Shown here piece by piece: positions 21,185-31,732 of a DNA stretch of 35,439 nucleotides. The stretch is taken from NCBI GenBank assembly GCA_032718475.1, contig JAUCBJ010002535.1, positions 1 to 35,439 on the forward strand, written 5' to 3'. Both the position numbers and the translations under genes were made by a program. The notes beneath the pieces were generated by a model. It ran no database searches and was not told the DNA's origin. It saw only the letters and a program-made list of their open reading frames with translations. The DNA is from Nemertoderma westbladi (taxonomy: Eukaryota; Xenacoelomorpha; Nemertodermatida; Nemertodermatidae). How positions within the stretch are numbered: the first letter of the stretch is position 1; every line of letters begins with the position of its first letter.

Positions 21185-22245
21185 CCAAAAACCATAGAAT
21201 TATATTAAATCGCATCAGGGATTCCATTGCAAGACTGCTAAATCATGGAATGGGTGCAAATCAGAATGGGTTCCGCAAAGGTCATGGCATTATGGAGCCC
21301 AAATTCTAGCTTTTAGATGGATAATTGAAGAAAAATAAGAAAGACAGGGATTTGGCTGTCATTTTGTTGACTTCTTTAAGGCCTTCGATTCAGTTTTTCG
21401 CTCACGTATGTTCAGCATACTTTAATTATATGGGATTCCTGAAGAAATTATTGCAGCAATCAGATCAGCATACGATGGTTCGACAACATTTGTGTCTACT
21501 GTTGACGGACACACAGATCCATTTGAAGTGTTATGGGCAGTTCTTCAGGGAGACACGCATGCCCCATTCTCATTCATAATTGTAGTTGAATATGTTCTAA
21601 GCATGTCCTTAGATCATCATAATGATGATGGGGTGATGATAACTCCACCTACTTGTTCCAGAAGTCGAGGAAATCCTGCCAAGTACCTAACTGATCTAGA
21701 CTTCGCTGAAATGCTGATGACTTAGGAGTAGGCCCCTATCACAGCCTGCTCTAACTCCATAGGGGTAAGGGAGTTAGATCAGGATGCTTTTCGTGTTGGC
21801 ATTTTTGTTACCTTCTTTGACAGCTAATTTCGACAGTTCTCAGAAAAAGACTGATGGTATAAGCATAAACTCTACGGAAGGTGTGCTTGAGCATGTTAAT
21901 AATTTCTCCAACCTGGAATCATGGTTCCGGAACTCCGTAGAACCTTCAAATACGAAATACGAAAATGGCACGTGTAGCATTGAATGGCCTGTCTAAGATA
22001 CTGGAGCTGCTGATGATACAAAATCTCTCAATGGCACATATATTACACAATGCTACGCCGGGTTCACTGTTTTTCAAGTACGATGCACTGCACACATCTC
22101 CAATCCGAAACTATACAGCATTGGAGGTGTCTCATTGGTCCCGCAAGTTTGAAACGTGAACAGAACCGCCTACGTCCGCTTCGCAGAGCATTGCTTTGGC
22201 AGCCTCTTCTGCTCTTGTGCTTTGGCAGTCTTAAGGGGAAAATAA
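21185..22245 (+). mobile_element. RTE-like LINE copy, degenerate (family 1)
   Basis: Runs from the RT (NRIILNRIRDS-like, QNGFRKGHG) through VDGHTDPFEVLWAVLQGDT and KYLTDLDFAEM, where the FADD catalytic motif is lost, to the C-terminal NRLRP-type segment. Several frameshifts and stops. The left end lies about 190 bp from the start codon of glutamine synthetase, on the opposite strand, leaving a very short undisturbed 5' flank for that gene. Confidence 0.87.
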
Positions 22246-23251
22246 ATTAAAGAAACGTTTCCGTCTATTATTACTTACACCAGTTTCACCAAGGTTATCT
22301 TCAACTTTAACCTTAGGGCGTATAAGGTGATTTTTTGGAACCGATAGAAACTGGTTAGATCATTCAGGGATTCCAAATATGTAAAGTTACGAATTTGGAT
22401 TGGCAATAGTTGAGCTAGAAGCGTTCTTCTGTAATATTGCACGTTTTGCATCCGTGGGGGGGGGGGGGGGGGGGGGCACTTACTGTACTCTACTGTAAGG
22501 TTGAAGAATAGTGGTGGTGTTACTGGTACAAAATTGACGGAGACACTATTTTTTAGCGCTTTTTACTACGAACGATGATAGTATGGAATGGTAAAGCAAA
22601 GCCGCTATTTTTGTACTGATAACTAAAAATTATTTCAGACTGAAAAAATCTGTTCACATAATTTTTCGTACTACTTTTATCTGCATTAAATTAATCAGCT
22701 ATGTATAGAAATTCGACATACATCGGATTAATAATATCCTTATAGTACAACGGCTGAGGTATCAAAGTCTACATAATATAGTGAGTGATGTTGGTATTTA
22801 CCTAATGATTATGGCAGGGCATACTGTAGTATTGTCTGAAAATTGTACTGTAGACTAACTTCGTTATACTGTATTTTAAGTGCATTATTTAGATACGGCG
22901 TTCAATCTTATCTAAAGATTTAAATCGATGGCCGTGTATAAGATAGAGAATTTCCATTACAATAACGCTATTGTGAGACAGAAAAACTTATCTCTCAAAT
23001 ATTTAAACCACCCCGTCATCATAAGAAATCTATCTGCTACTATGTATGTAACATATTATTCTATGCCTGTATTATTTGTACGCAATCTCCAAATCTTCAT
23101 ATCTTAAGTTATTCGTGGAAGTGAAGGACACGGGCGTAGAGCCAAGGGGGTGGATACTTGGTATGCATCGACATGTATGGATATTGTATCGGTATGACAA
23201 CGGAATGGATCTTACATTCCGGGCTGCCAAACCGATTTAATGAATTGTTTT
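22246..23251. other. Non-coding stretch with poly(dG)
   Basis: No ORF or element recognised. Contains the 21-nt poly(dG) run at 22456-22476. AT-rich otherwise. Confidence 0.5.
22456..22476. repeat. poly(dG) run, 21 nt
   Basis: Uninterrupted G homopolymer in non-coding DNA. Confidence 0.9.
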
Positions 23252-23265
23252 AGGTGTTTAGTACT

Positions 23266-25751
23266 ACTAGGATCGGCATGCTGCATTGCAGCTGCAATTT
23301 TAAGAATGCTGTGCCGGCTTGTCAACAAAATTGCACCGCCACAACTCCCTATCACCCATGACATTTGCTAGATCATCCGCATCTTTAAGGCCAGTGTCCT
23401 TTAAGATGCGTCTCAAGAAAGTCATGGGCTGTCCACCATGCTTATTCACTCCATGAGGCTGCCAAAGTACAAGATTATGCACTGGCTGGTCCTCACGGCG
23501 AAAGCAATGTCCTGCAAAGCGGAGGCGATTTTGTTCTAGTGTCAAGCTTGGGGGAACCAATGAGACACCTCCAATGTTATATAGTGTCTGGTTGGAGATG
23601 TGTGCATTGTACTAGACACAATGAACCCGGAGTAGCATTCTTGTGAATGTGCCATCCAGAGATTTGGTGTCCTCAGTAGTTAGAGCCCAGCATGGACTCC
23701 CGTAGAGGAGTACTGGAACTACTGCTGCTCTAAATAATCGGACCTTAAGTTTCCGATTAATTCTCGGTGACTTCCAAATCCAGGAAAGCCTATTCAAGGC
23801 TGCCCATGCCTTTCCGTTACGTATTCGAAGGTCCTCACCTGACTTCCGGATCCATGATCCCAGGTAACAGAAGTCGTCCACATGCTCAAGCATACCATCC
23901 TTTGAGCTTATGCTCATCCGATCAGAGACTTGCTGAGGACTTTCAAAGTTAACTGTCAGAATTTTGGTCTTTCTGGAGTTAATAAAAAGACCAACACTAG
24001 AAGCAGCATGTTCTAATGAGCTGAGGAGCCATTGGGCTCCCTCTAATGATTCTGAGAGTACGCCTAAGTCATTAGCAAAGTCTAGATCAGTTAGGTACTT
24101 GGCAGGATTTCCTCGACTTCTGGAGCCAGTAGGTGGAGTTATCATCACCCCATCATCATTATAATGATCTAAGGACATGCGTAGAACATAGTCAACCACA
24201 ATAATGAACAAGAATGGTGCAAGTGTGTCTCCTTGGAGGACGCCCCATAACACTTCAAATGGTTCTGTGTCACCGTCAACAGTAGACACAAATGTTGTCG
24301 AACCATCGTATACTGATCTGATTGCTGCAATAATTTCATCAGGAATCCCATATAATGAAAGTATGCTGAACATACGTGAGCGAGAGACTGAATCAAAGGC
24401 CTTGAAGAAGTCAACAAAGATAACAGCCAGATGCCTGTCTTTCTTTTTTGATAACTCTTCAATTATCCTTCTAAGTGCCAAAATGGGCTCCATGGTCCCA
24501 CGACCTTTACGGAACCCATTTTGATTTCCACGGAGCAGTCTCTCAATGGGATCCCTGATGCGATTTAATAGAATCCTATTGTATAGCTTTGCAGCAATCG
24601 AGATCAATGAGATTCCCCGAAAAGAACCATAGAGTGTTAGGTTGCGCTTCTTGGGAACTGGCACCAACTTATTTGTTTTCATTTCTTGTGGGACTCTTGT
24701 TGTTCGGTACATGTCTACTATGATGGGATAGATGAGCTTTAAACACTCAGGTATTTTAAAGACCTCAGGGGGAACACCATCTACCCCACTGGCACGATTG
24801 GTCTTAATGCTCTTTGCAGCAGCCTTCACTTCTGCAAAGGAGATATCGCCAATGGGAATGTCTGGGAGTACAGACTCAGACACTTTTACTTCTATAAAGT
24901 TATCAGGCAATACCCTGTCATTATTGAGGAGCTTTTCAAAGTGGGCTTTCCAACCATTGAGGCGATCGGCTGGTGAATCAGCCTTAACCTTGGTGGTTGG
25001 TTGGCTTTTCCGCCCAGTAAGCAGATTGATCGATTTCCATGCCTGGGATGATTGCCTGCTGTCGTCAGCATCATTGATGGCATCAACCTGTTGGTTTATT
25101 AGCTCCTGTAGATTAGCAGAGTACTGCCTGTTCAGGGACCTAGATGCAGCCTTAACTGCATTCTTGGCCGCTGTAGTCTGTTTGAGTCGGGACTCTTTCT
25201 GCGCCTTATGGAGGTCATTTCGGCACTTCTGAATTTTGTTGTCAGTCCAGGGGGCCCTTTTCCTGTTTCGAGGGTATACAGGAACTGTTTCTGCAGCTGC
25301 TAACTTAACTGCTTCTGTAAAGGCAGTATAGCCCTCACAGTGATCTGCCGCCTCAGAGGCAAGAGCCGCATACCTGTTGCTCAGCTGTAGTGTGAAGCTG
25401 GATCTCACACTTGGCTGTTGCAACAGAGAGGACCAGTCATGCCGCGGCAAGGCAGATTTCGTTGTTCTGCTAGCACGCAGACTAAGTCTTACCTTGGCCA
25501 CAATAAGGCGGTGATCACTGGAGAAGGGTCGAAGTGTAAATGCATTACAGTCTTGTATAGAATAGAGCTCCTGTATTTCCTACGAAACAGAATATGGTCT
25601 ATCTGGGACTTGTGACCACTGGGTCCACTATGAGTCCATAGCTTTCCAGTTCGCTTCTTGAACTGGGTTCCAGCCGAAAACAATCCATTTCCAGAGATAA
25701 AATCCTGAAGATGGACAGAATTTCGGTTAACACTATTGCTATAGAGTTTAG
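23266..25751 (-). mobile_element. RTE-like LINE insertion with 14-bp target duplication (family 1)
   Basis: The best-preserved LINE copy. It is flanked by AGGTGTTTAGTACT at 23252-23265 and 25752-25765, a perfect 14-bp direct repeat, giving an insertion of 2486 bp. The 3' end (at 23266) has a minimal TAG tail; the 5' end (25751) starts inside the endonuclease, so it was truncated on insertion. The intact duplication and few mutations mark it as comparatively young. Confidence 0.92.
23300..25751 (-). pseudogene. LINE endonuclease-reverse transcriptase ORF, inactivated
   Basis: C-terminal endonuclease part (GKLWTHSGPSGHKSQIDHIL, then SSDHRLIVAKVRLSL) followed by reverse transcriptase: TNRASGVDGVPPEVFK, YGSFRGISLISIAAKLYN, NQNGFRKGRGTMEPILALR, VIFVDFFKAFDSV, WGVLQGDTLAPFLFI, LDFANDLGVLS, then the C-terminal RLRFAGHCFRREDQ segment. 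Three lesions: a frameshift near 25560 in the endonuclease; the catalytic F-x-D-D box reads FAND (codon AAT at 24071-24073); and an in-frame TAG at 23612-23614, after which the same frame runs on to 23300. The endonuclease N-terminus is absent. It cannot encode an active enzyme. Confidence 0.92.
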
Positions 25752-25765
25752 AGGTGTTTAGTACT

Positions 25766-26469
25766 GTACGATAACACTCTCCATCCATACAAATTATTCA
25801 TCTATCTTTAATAGCTCTTGAGGTCATAGACACACACACCCGGTTGATGATAACCGGAAGTTTGAAACCTACAATACAGTACAGTACAGTACCGGGTTCG
25901 AGCCCCATTGAGGTTAATATTTTCCGTTTTGGAGAGCTTGCAAATTACAAATAGATTTCAAGCATCAATCGGAAATATACAGTAGTTGGGGGTCTTGTTC
26001 CACAAACAGTTAGGCCAACTACCATGGCACCTGACACATAATAAATGTTAATGTTTTCACATTTAATGTGACGGGATCGTGGAGTTGACATTGAGATCCC
26101 GACCGGAATAGATTGTACGCGTCACTTTGTTGCTGGACTGCTGGGCTAACGGTATAATATCTTTGGCCGAAGGCCGACTATGCCGGTTTGCAACTGTGAG
26201 GAAATCAACTGACCGGAAATCAGTAATTAGAGTGATTATATAATTGACACATATTGGTTGCAGCCCTACACTACTGTGTGGCCTCTGGTACCCAATGGAT
26301 GCGTTCCTATCCTCCCAATCTACTTCCTTGCCAGCTATTGGCTTAACTATTAATTCTCACCTCGCCACTCCCTCTTGGTGTTACCCCCTGCTGCTAGCCT
26401 CACTAGCTGGTTTGTCCCTCTGAGGTGGTTTGACCTCTCACCTCTCTCTGTGGCATACGGCGTGTATCG
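25766..26469. other. Non-coding stretch, nothing recognised
   Basis: No ORF. A lone tRNA B-box-like GGTTCGAGCCC at 25895-25905 has no matching A box or cloverleaf. A TACAG microrepeat lies just upstream (about 25871-25890). Confidence 0.45.
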
Positions 26470-26492
26470 CCCCCCCCCCCCCCCCCCCCCCC
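26470..26492. repeat. poly(dC) run, 23 nt
   Basis: Uninterrupted C homopolymer; a second 12-nt run lies at 26608-26619. Confidence 0.9.
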
Positions 26493-26541
26493 AGTTGGTT
26501 ATGAGGCGAGATTATTATTGGTAATCTCGCATCGCCAACTA
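26493..26541. other. Hairpin-forming inverted repeat
   Basis: Perfect inner stem GCGAGATTA (26506-26514) / TAATCTCGC (26522-26530) with a 7-nt loop, enclosed by a second pairing AGTTGG / CCAACT. It sits immediately after the poly(dC) run. The role is unknown. Confidence 0.65.
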
Positions 26542-27187
26542 TATTGGTAAAATGCCAGTGGTCCCATTTTGGGGTGGGTAATGTAGGGAATTGAATCCGC
26601 TTACACTCCCCCCCCCCCCATGCTATCTTCCCGGTGATAAGATAGCATCAACCTTAAGTGCGCTTCAATTCCGCTGGAATCCAATCTAATATTGGATGTG
26701 GGTGGAGTTTTCTTCTTGGGGTCAGCTTTCCAGACCGGCCCCCATGGGTCTGTTATTACTACCCATCCTTGGTACAATCGCAAGGTATGTTGTACCAAGG
26801 TATCTGGCGTCACTGTTTAAGATCATTGCCCTCACTCCTCACACAATTTTCCTCTAACCTTCCTCATATCTTCCTCACGGACCTTGCTGTTCCTTCCTCT
26901 CTCACCAGTCCCTTGGGACTCATCCTCCTCCGTGCTCGACCCCACACTTGAATCTCGCACTTCTTTAACTTCCTCACACCCTAACACCCCTTTCGCATAC
27001 TTCCCCCTATTCTCGTTGTCACTCTCCACACTCTTATCGGGTCACTCCCGGTCCCGCCCGTTTCATGCTCTCTCCGCCATCACGATTCTCCTCTCTTACC
27101 AGACTGGTGGTGCCTTAGAAAGGCTCAAGATGGTAAGAGATAACTAAGTATGGTCTTAATTAGTTTAAATCAATGATGGCCTCCCTC
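26542..27187. other. Pyrimidine-rich non-coding flank of the P-type element
   Basis: CT-rich DNA resembling the CT-rich sequence on the far side of the transposon (31146 on), so both may belong to one pre-insertion sequence. Overlapping short frames on both strands have no recognisable domain and look like compositional artefacts. Confidence 0.45.
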
Positions 27188-27249
27188 CAAGGCGATACCT
27201 AATACAGGCCATGACATGGGAGGCCTATGCAAAATTAGCGGAGGCCGAC
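27188..27249. repeat. P-type element left terminal inverted repeat (62 bp)
   Basis: Exact reverse complement of 31076-31137. It contains AGGCCATGACATGGGAGGCC, itself partly symmetrical. Confidence 0.95.
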
Positions 27250-27874
27250 CTACTTACTGTCAGACTGTAGTACGGTACTGTAGTAACAATGCTACATACA
27301 GTAAACCAATAAACAATAATCTGACTGTCTGACTTCAGACCACAGGTGCAGTACAGCAGTAGTACCAGTCTCTGCCAGAGTAGGCCTACCGGTCTGCCGG
27401 GCTGCCGGTAGGTCTACATCGTCTAACGCTGTAACGCTAGGGCCTACCACCTACAGACCTACTGCACGTACACTATTGTCAGATTCTTCATTGTTATAGT
27501 ATTATTGTAATACATGTAATACAGTCAAGGCCTTGATTACAGTATTAAAGGCGTACTTCTGTATGCATACAGTTACAACTGCGAACTGTACAAGGCAGCA
27601 AGGCCATACCATGGGGTCAATCTCAGTAGGTAGATAGGGGGCAGTGCAGAGTGACTGGGGGAAGTTTTCTAGAGGTTTTTTTAGGGGTTCAAGGATTTTT
27701 TCAGACCGCGCCGGATTTTAAGTAACTGTAGACTCCTATAGTGTATAGGCCTAGTGCAGTAGTGCTATTGTATTATTTAGATAGGCTGAAGGTTAGTCCT
27801 AATCATAACGAATAGTGGAATAGGCCTACTGGCAGACTGGAATAGGTCTAGAGACAATCAGTTAATAACAAATA

Positions 27875-30483
27875 ATGGTTAGAAAGTGTTCAGTTGGAGG
27901 CTGCAAGTCTGGGTATGTGTATAGGTCGGATTGCGAAATTCCAAAATCAATCCCTATTTATCGCTTTCCATCCGATGAAGCATCCTGCAGGCAATGGCTC
28001 GCGGTTTTGCCAAATATTATAAACTATCAAGATGTAACAACAAATTATGGAATTTGCCGTCTTCATTGGCCAGAGAACGACTCGCTTACACAATGGAAGA
28101 AAGTGCGTGGAGGTTCACTTGTACCTAACGAACCACCGAGTGTATTCCCAAATGTTCCTGCCCTCTTTATTCCCACACCTACATCTGCTCGTTCTACTGT
28201 CAGAACACGTTTAGAAGTTCACTTTCCTCCATCGGACGAATTGGAAGAGTTTGAGAAGAAAGATTATGTTGCTTTGGATGATTGTTTTCTGAAAGAAGTT
28301 TCTGATCGTTTTGACGGGGTTACAACCTTAAGTTTAGGGGAAAGTGGGTACGGGATTGCTTCGAGAAATAGAACTGGTTGTGTGTTCGACTGGAGCATTT
28401 TTATAAATGCAACAGGTCATTTTGAAATATACTCTCAATTGGAGCTGATAAAATCTTCTATTTCCTTAAATCAAATTAAGCGTTGGACTGAATTAGAGGC
28501 AATTGTACATGCAGTTAAGCTCACGGACAGAAGTAAATCCAATGGCGTAACCACGATATCCGACTCCAAAGATATTGCTTCTCTCTACCCCGGTCGCTTT
28601 GGATTTGTTAACCGGCAGATTCAATTGTTAAATAGTTCAAAAGCTGATAGGATAAAGAAGGATAATCTGTACTCTACAACTGATATGCTCACGTCGTTCT
28701 TGTTCTACAGTCTGTCAAGAGCCTCATACTCAAAACTCATTTCTGTGATTTGCTGGCCTTCTATTAGAACTTTACAACGTATAACATCTATGAACACCAA
28801 GGTTACAGACGATGAATTTTTAAGAAAACTAGTCAATTCTAACGATAAGTCAGTCAGCATTTTGATTTCTGATGAAATATATGTTAAGCCATCCATTTTA
28901 TACCACGGTGGAAGCTACCATGGGATTTCTGCTGACGATGACTCCAAGCTGGCCCGAACTGTTTTGGCCATCTATTTTCAATCTCTATTAGGAGGTCCAT
29001 GATGTATAGTCAAACTGATACCGCTATTTGCTCTTGAGGCAAAGCCATTTGTAGCTGAAGTTCAACGAATTTCCTATGTAATCGACTCAATTGGTGGATA
29101 TTGTTTGGGGATGATGCTAGACAACAACCGAGTTAATCAAGCGGTGGCTAAAGAATTATGTGAAGACAAAGCTAAACCGTGGTTATCACATACTCAATAC
29201 AATCCGGAACGTCCTTTTTTCATTCTTCCAGACCCTATTCACTTGTTAAAGTGCCTTAGAAATAACTTTTATACAGAAAAGACCAGACAACTCCAGTTTT
29301 ATTTGCCAGGTGATCCTCGCACGATTAGAACAGCTAAATGGAGTGACCTTGAAGCACTGTTTAAATCTGAGAAAGGTAGTCTCTTGAGAATGTCTCATCT
29401 AACTCAAAAGTCGATTGCTCCCAGTAAGATACAACGACAGCAAGTGTCACTTACTCTTCAGGTCTTTTGTGATGAAACGGAATCTGGATTACGGAATTCT
29501 CTGTCTACAAAGGATACATCAAGTGATACTGCCGACTTTATTGCTTTAGTTACAAAGTTTTTCAGAATAATTAATGTTAAAGACCAATTTCAAGGTGTAA
29601 AGTCTCGTGATTCAAGGCAAGATCCAATTCGTGATGTAAACGACCCTAGGTTAACATTTTTGGAGGATTTAGCTAAGGTAGCCATGTTTATGAAGACGTC
29701 AAACAATAAACTACGTTGTAAGAATTTAACAACTGATACAGCTTTGGGATTACGAAATTACTGCTTAGGCGTTGTTGAGCTCACCAGATTTCTCTTAAAT
29801 ACTTGTGATATTGCTCAACACTCTTATGTTTTGCTTGGCAAATTCCAAAGCGATTTAATCGAAGAACTCTTTGGTTATTTTCGACAAGCAGCTGGTGGTA
29901 ACTATTATTTGTCCTGTAAACAATTATTAGAGACTGCAAGAATAGATCGGGCAAAACTTAGTATTTTAATTGATGGATATCATGGAGTTACTGAATCAGA
30001 TGGGCAACATGTTTGCAATTTATGTACTACACGTCTTAGCGACATTGAACTGCTACTGATGGATGATATCCCTGACAGTGTTGAAGCATTTAGCCAAGAT
30101 GTGGAGCAGGTTGTTGTCTACATTGCTGGATATGTTGCCAAGAAAGTTCCACAATTTGCTCTAGAACCCGATGTTGTTAGTAACTACAATACGGACTTTA
30201 TTAGTTTTCTGAACAGAGGAAAGTTACAATATCCTTCAGAACACCTTGTCAATTTGATTGTGTATTGTTACATTTGGATTCAAAGCGTGGACTTATCAAA
30301 AATGTGTCGCGTGAGACACTAAGGAAAGCCATTGAATTTCTTTCGGAATCATATGGATTTGGAGCCATCCCAACGAAAGCGAGCAACATAATTGTAAATA
30401 TATTTTTAAACAATTATTGTGAACAGCGAAAGACAACGTTGGATGCCGAAAGCACAAAGAAAAAGATGAAATTTATGTTCTGA
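27875..30483 (+). pseudogene. THAP-domain P-element transposase (THAP9-like), two lesions
   Basis: About 869 codons, similar in length to THAP9. Residues 1-95 form a THAP zinc finger: C5, C10, C61, H64, conserved W41, YRFPSD, and PPSVF in place of the AVPTIF box; it would bind the transposon ends. The RNase H-like transposase core follows: LISDEIYVKP (D333, first catalytic acid), MLDNNRVNQ, DPIHLLKCLRNNF and, near the C-terminus, LIEELFGYFRQAAGGN. Lesion 1: an in-frame TGA at 29000-29002 (after SLLGGP); the same frame stays open for the 34 codons up to 29105 and beyond. Lesion 2: near 30265-30300 the frame shifts; the upstream frame ends at 30322 and the C-terminal RETLRKAIEFLSES continues to 30483. 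The start at 27875 is set by the THAP Cys spacing. Probably inactive as read, but only two changes from open. Confidence 0.93.
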
Positions 30484-31075
30484 AACCTACACAACTCAAA
30501 ACTTATAATTATTATTATTGCATTATTAATTTAAATATTATATATATGACAGTTTCCACAATTAGCTTAATTTAATATATGAAAATATTTTATCCGTGCG
30601 TGGTCACCAGTACTTTTCGTGTCTTGTCTAGGATCCGAAAACCGACACTTTATAATTTTGAAACATATTCGATTGAACTCAGCAACTCCAAACAGCCAAA
30701 AACTTCAAAAACCAAAATCTCCTAATATTATGTGAAAATTAAACTTGTATTTTCAATGAAATTTGACTTCCAGCACTTTTTGTGCAATACTTGGGGTGCT
30801 GAAAAGCACCCCAAAGCAAAAGTAATTAGCACTCTAAAAAACATCATACATAATACCAGTCAGTATATGAACTCTCTCTATAAACTGAGAAAAAAATTTT
30901 CTACAAATAACTCATTTTTTCGGACAACATAAAAATAATGGGTCTCCCATGGAAAAGTAGCAAACTATTGAAAACAAAAATTGTCTTAAAAGATTCTCTG
31001 ATAAAAGTTAGGTTAAGTAATTAAATTTGGTAATGAAATGGTACGCACTTCTATGGTTCCTAACGGTGCTACAAA

Positions 31076-31137
31076 GTCGGCCTCCGCTAATTTTGCATAG
31101 GCCTCCCATGTCATGGCCTGTATTAGGTATCGCCTTG
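31076..31137. repeat. P-type element right terminal inverted repeat (62 bp)
   Basis: Exact reverse complement of 27188-27249. Identity ends inward at GTCGG and outward at the element end. Confidence 0.95.
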
Positions 31138-31145
31138 CCTCCCTC

Positions 31146-31732
31146 CTATCTTGCTCTTTCTTTCTCTTTCTTCTTATCTATCTTTGTGCAAATATTCCCC
31201 TTTGTGTGTCAATTTTGCCCTGATTTTTATTCTATTTTATTTTCTGTTCCCCCCTACTTGTGCTATTATCATACCTGCCATCTGATATCCCCCCTCAATT
31301 CTTCACATGGCGCCCTCAGTGCCCACAAGTTTTATGGTACCGTGTACCCCTCTACTACGGTATGCGCACATACCCCCCAATTCCTCACGTGGCGCCCTCA
31401 GTGCCCACAAGTTCTACGGTACTGCGTACCCTTCTACTGCAGTATGTGTACATACCCCCAATTTCTCACGTGGCGCCCACAGTGCCCACAAGTTCTACGG
31501 TACGTAAATTAGGTACATTGGTACGTTATTGTACCCTTCCGACGTACATAATTGTAACTACCTACTAATATCTACTATCTACATACAGTGTACCTTGCTT
31601 ATATTCTTACTCTGTACTCTACTCACTACTTATTTTATTATTTTGTTTATTTCTATTTTATTTTTATGTGTGGGAAGGGCGTCTCGCCCTCATTCCCAAC
31701 CCCCTCAGTCAAATATATTGGACGACTCAACT
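31146..31732. other. CT-rich 3' part of BEL/Pao element region
   Basis: Lies downstream (minus-strand sense) of the BEL/Pao pol remnant. No integrase could be recognised here, although it is expected after the RNase H and zinc-binding regions. Holds an 82-bp tandem repeat. It may include part of an LTR, but LTR ends were not found. Confidence 0.4.
31292..31506. repeat. ~82-bp tandem repeat, 2.6 copies
   Basis: The block CACRTGGCGCCC(T/A)CAGTGCCC, followed by ACAAGTT(C/T)TA(C/T)GGTAC, occurs with starts at about 31304, 31386 and 31467 (spacing 82 and 81 bp). Each unit has a TACCCNTCTACT block. It gives overlapping short ORFs that are not genes. Confidence 0.88.

Larger units (their letters stand above)
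27188..31137 (+). mobile_element. P-element-type DNA transposon, 3950 bp, with TIRs and 8-bp TSD
   Basis: Perfect 62-bp terminal inverted repeats start CAAGGCGATACC at both ends (27188-27249 and 31076-31137). Flanking CCTCCCTC at 27180-27187 and 31138-31145 is an exact 8-bp direct repeat, the target size known for P elements; the CA...TG ends also fit. Inside lies one transposase gene (27875-30483) with 625 bp of 5' and 592 bp of 3' non-coding DNA, in which I saw nothing further. Because the 8-bp repeat is embedded in a 10-bp repeat (GCCTCCCTCC), the exact end could shift by 1-2 bp. Perfect TIRs imply recent mobility, in cis or by a helper. Confidence 0.95.

Noticed and set aside
25871-25915. 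Possible tRNA or tRNA-derived SINE (GGTTCGAGCCC, B-box-like)
   Set aside because: No A box, acceptor stem or cloverleaf could be formed around it; a lone 11-nt match is weak.
26601-27147. Several ORFs on both strands left of the P-type element
   Set aside because: CT-rich composition keeps several frames open; peptides are low-complexity and mutually overlapping, with no domain.
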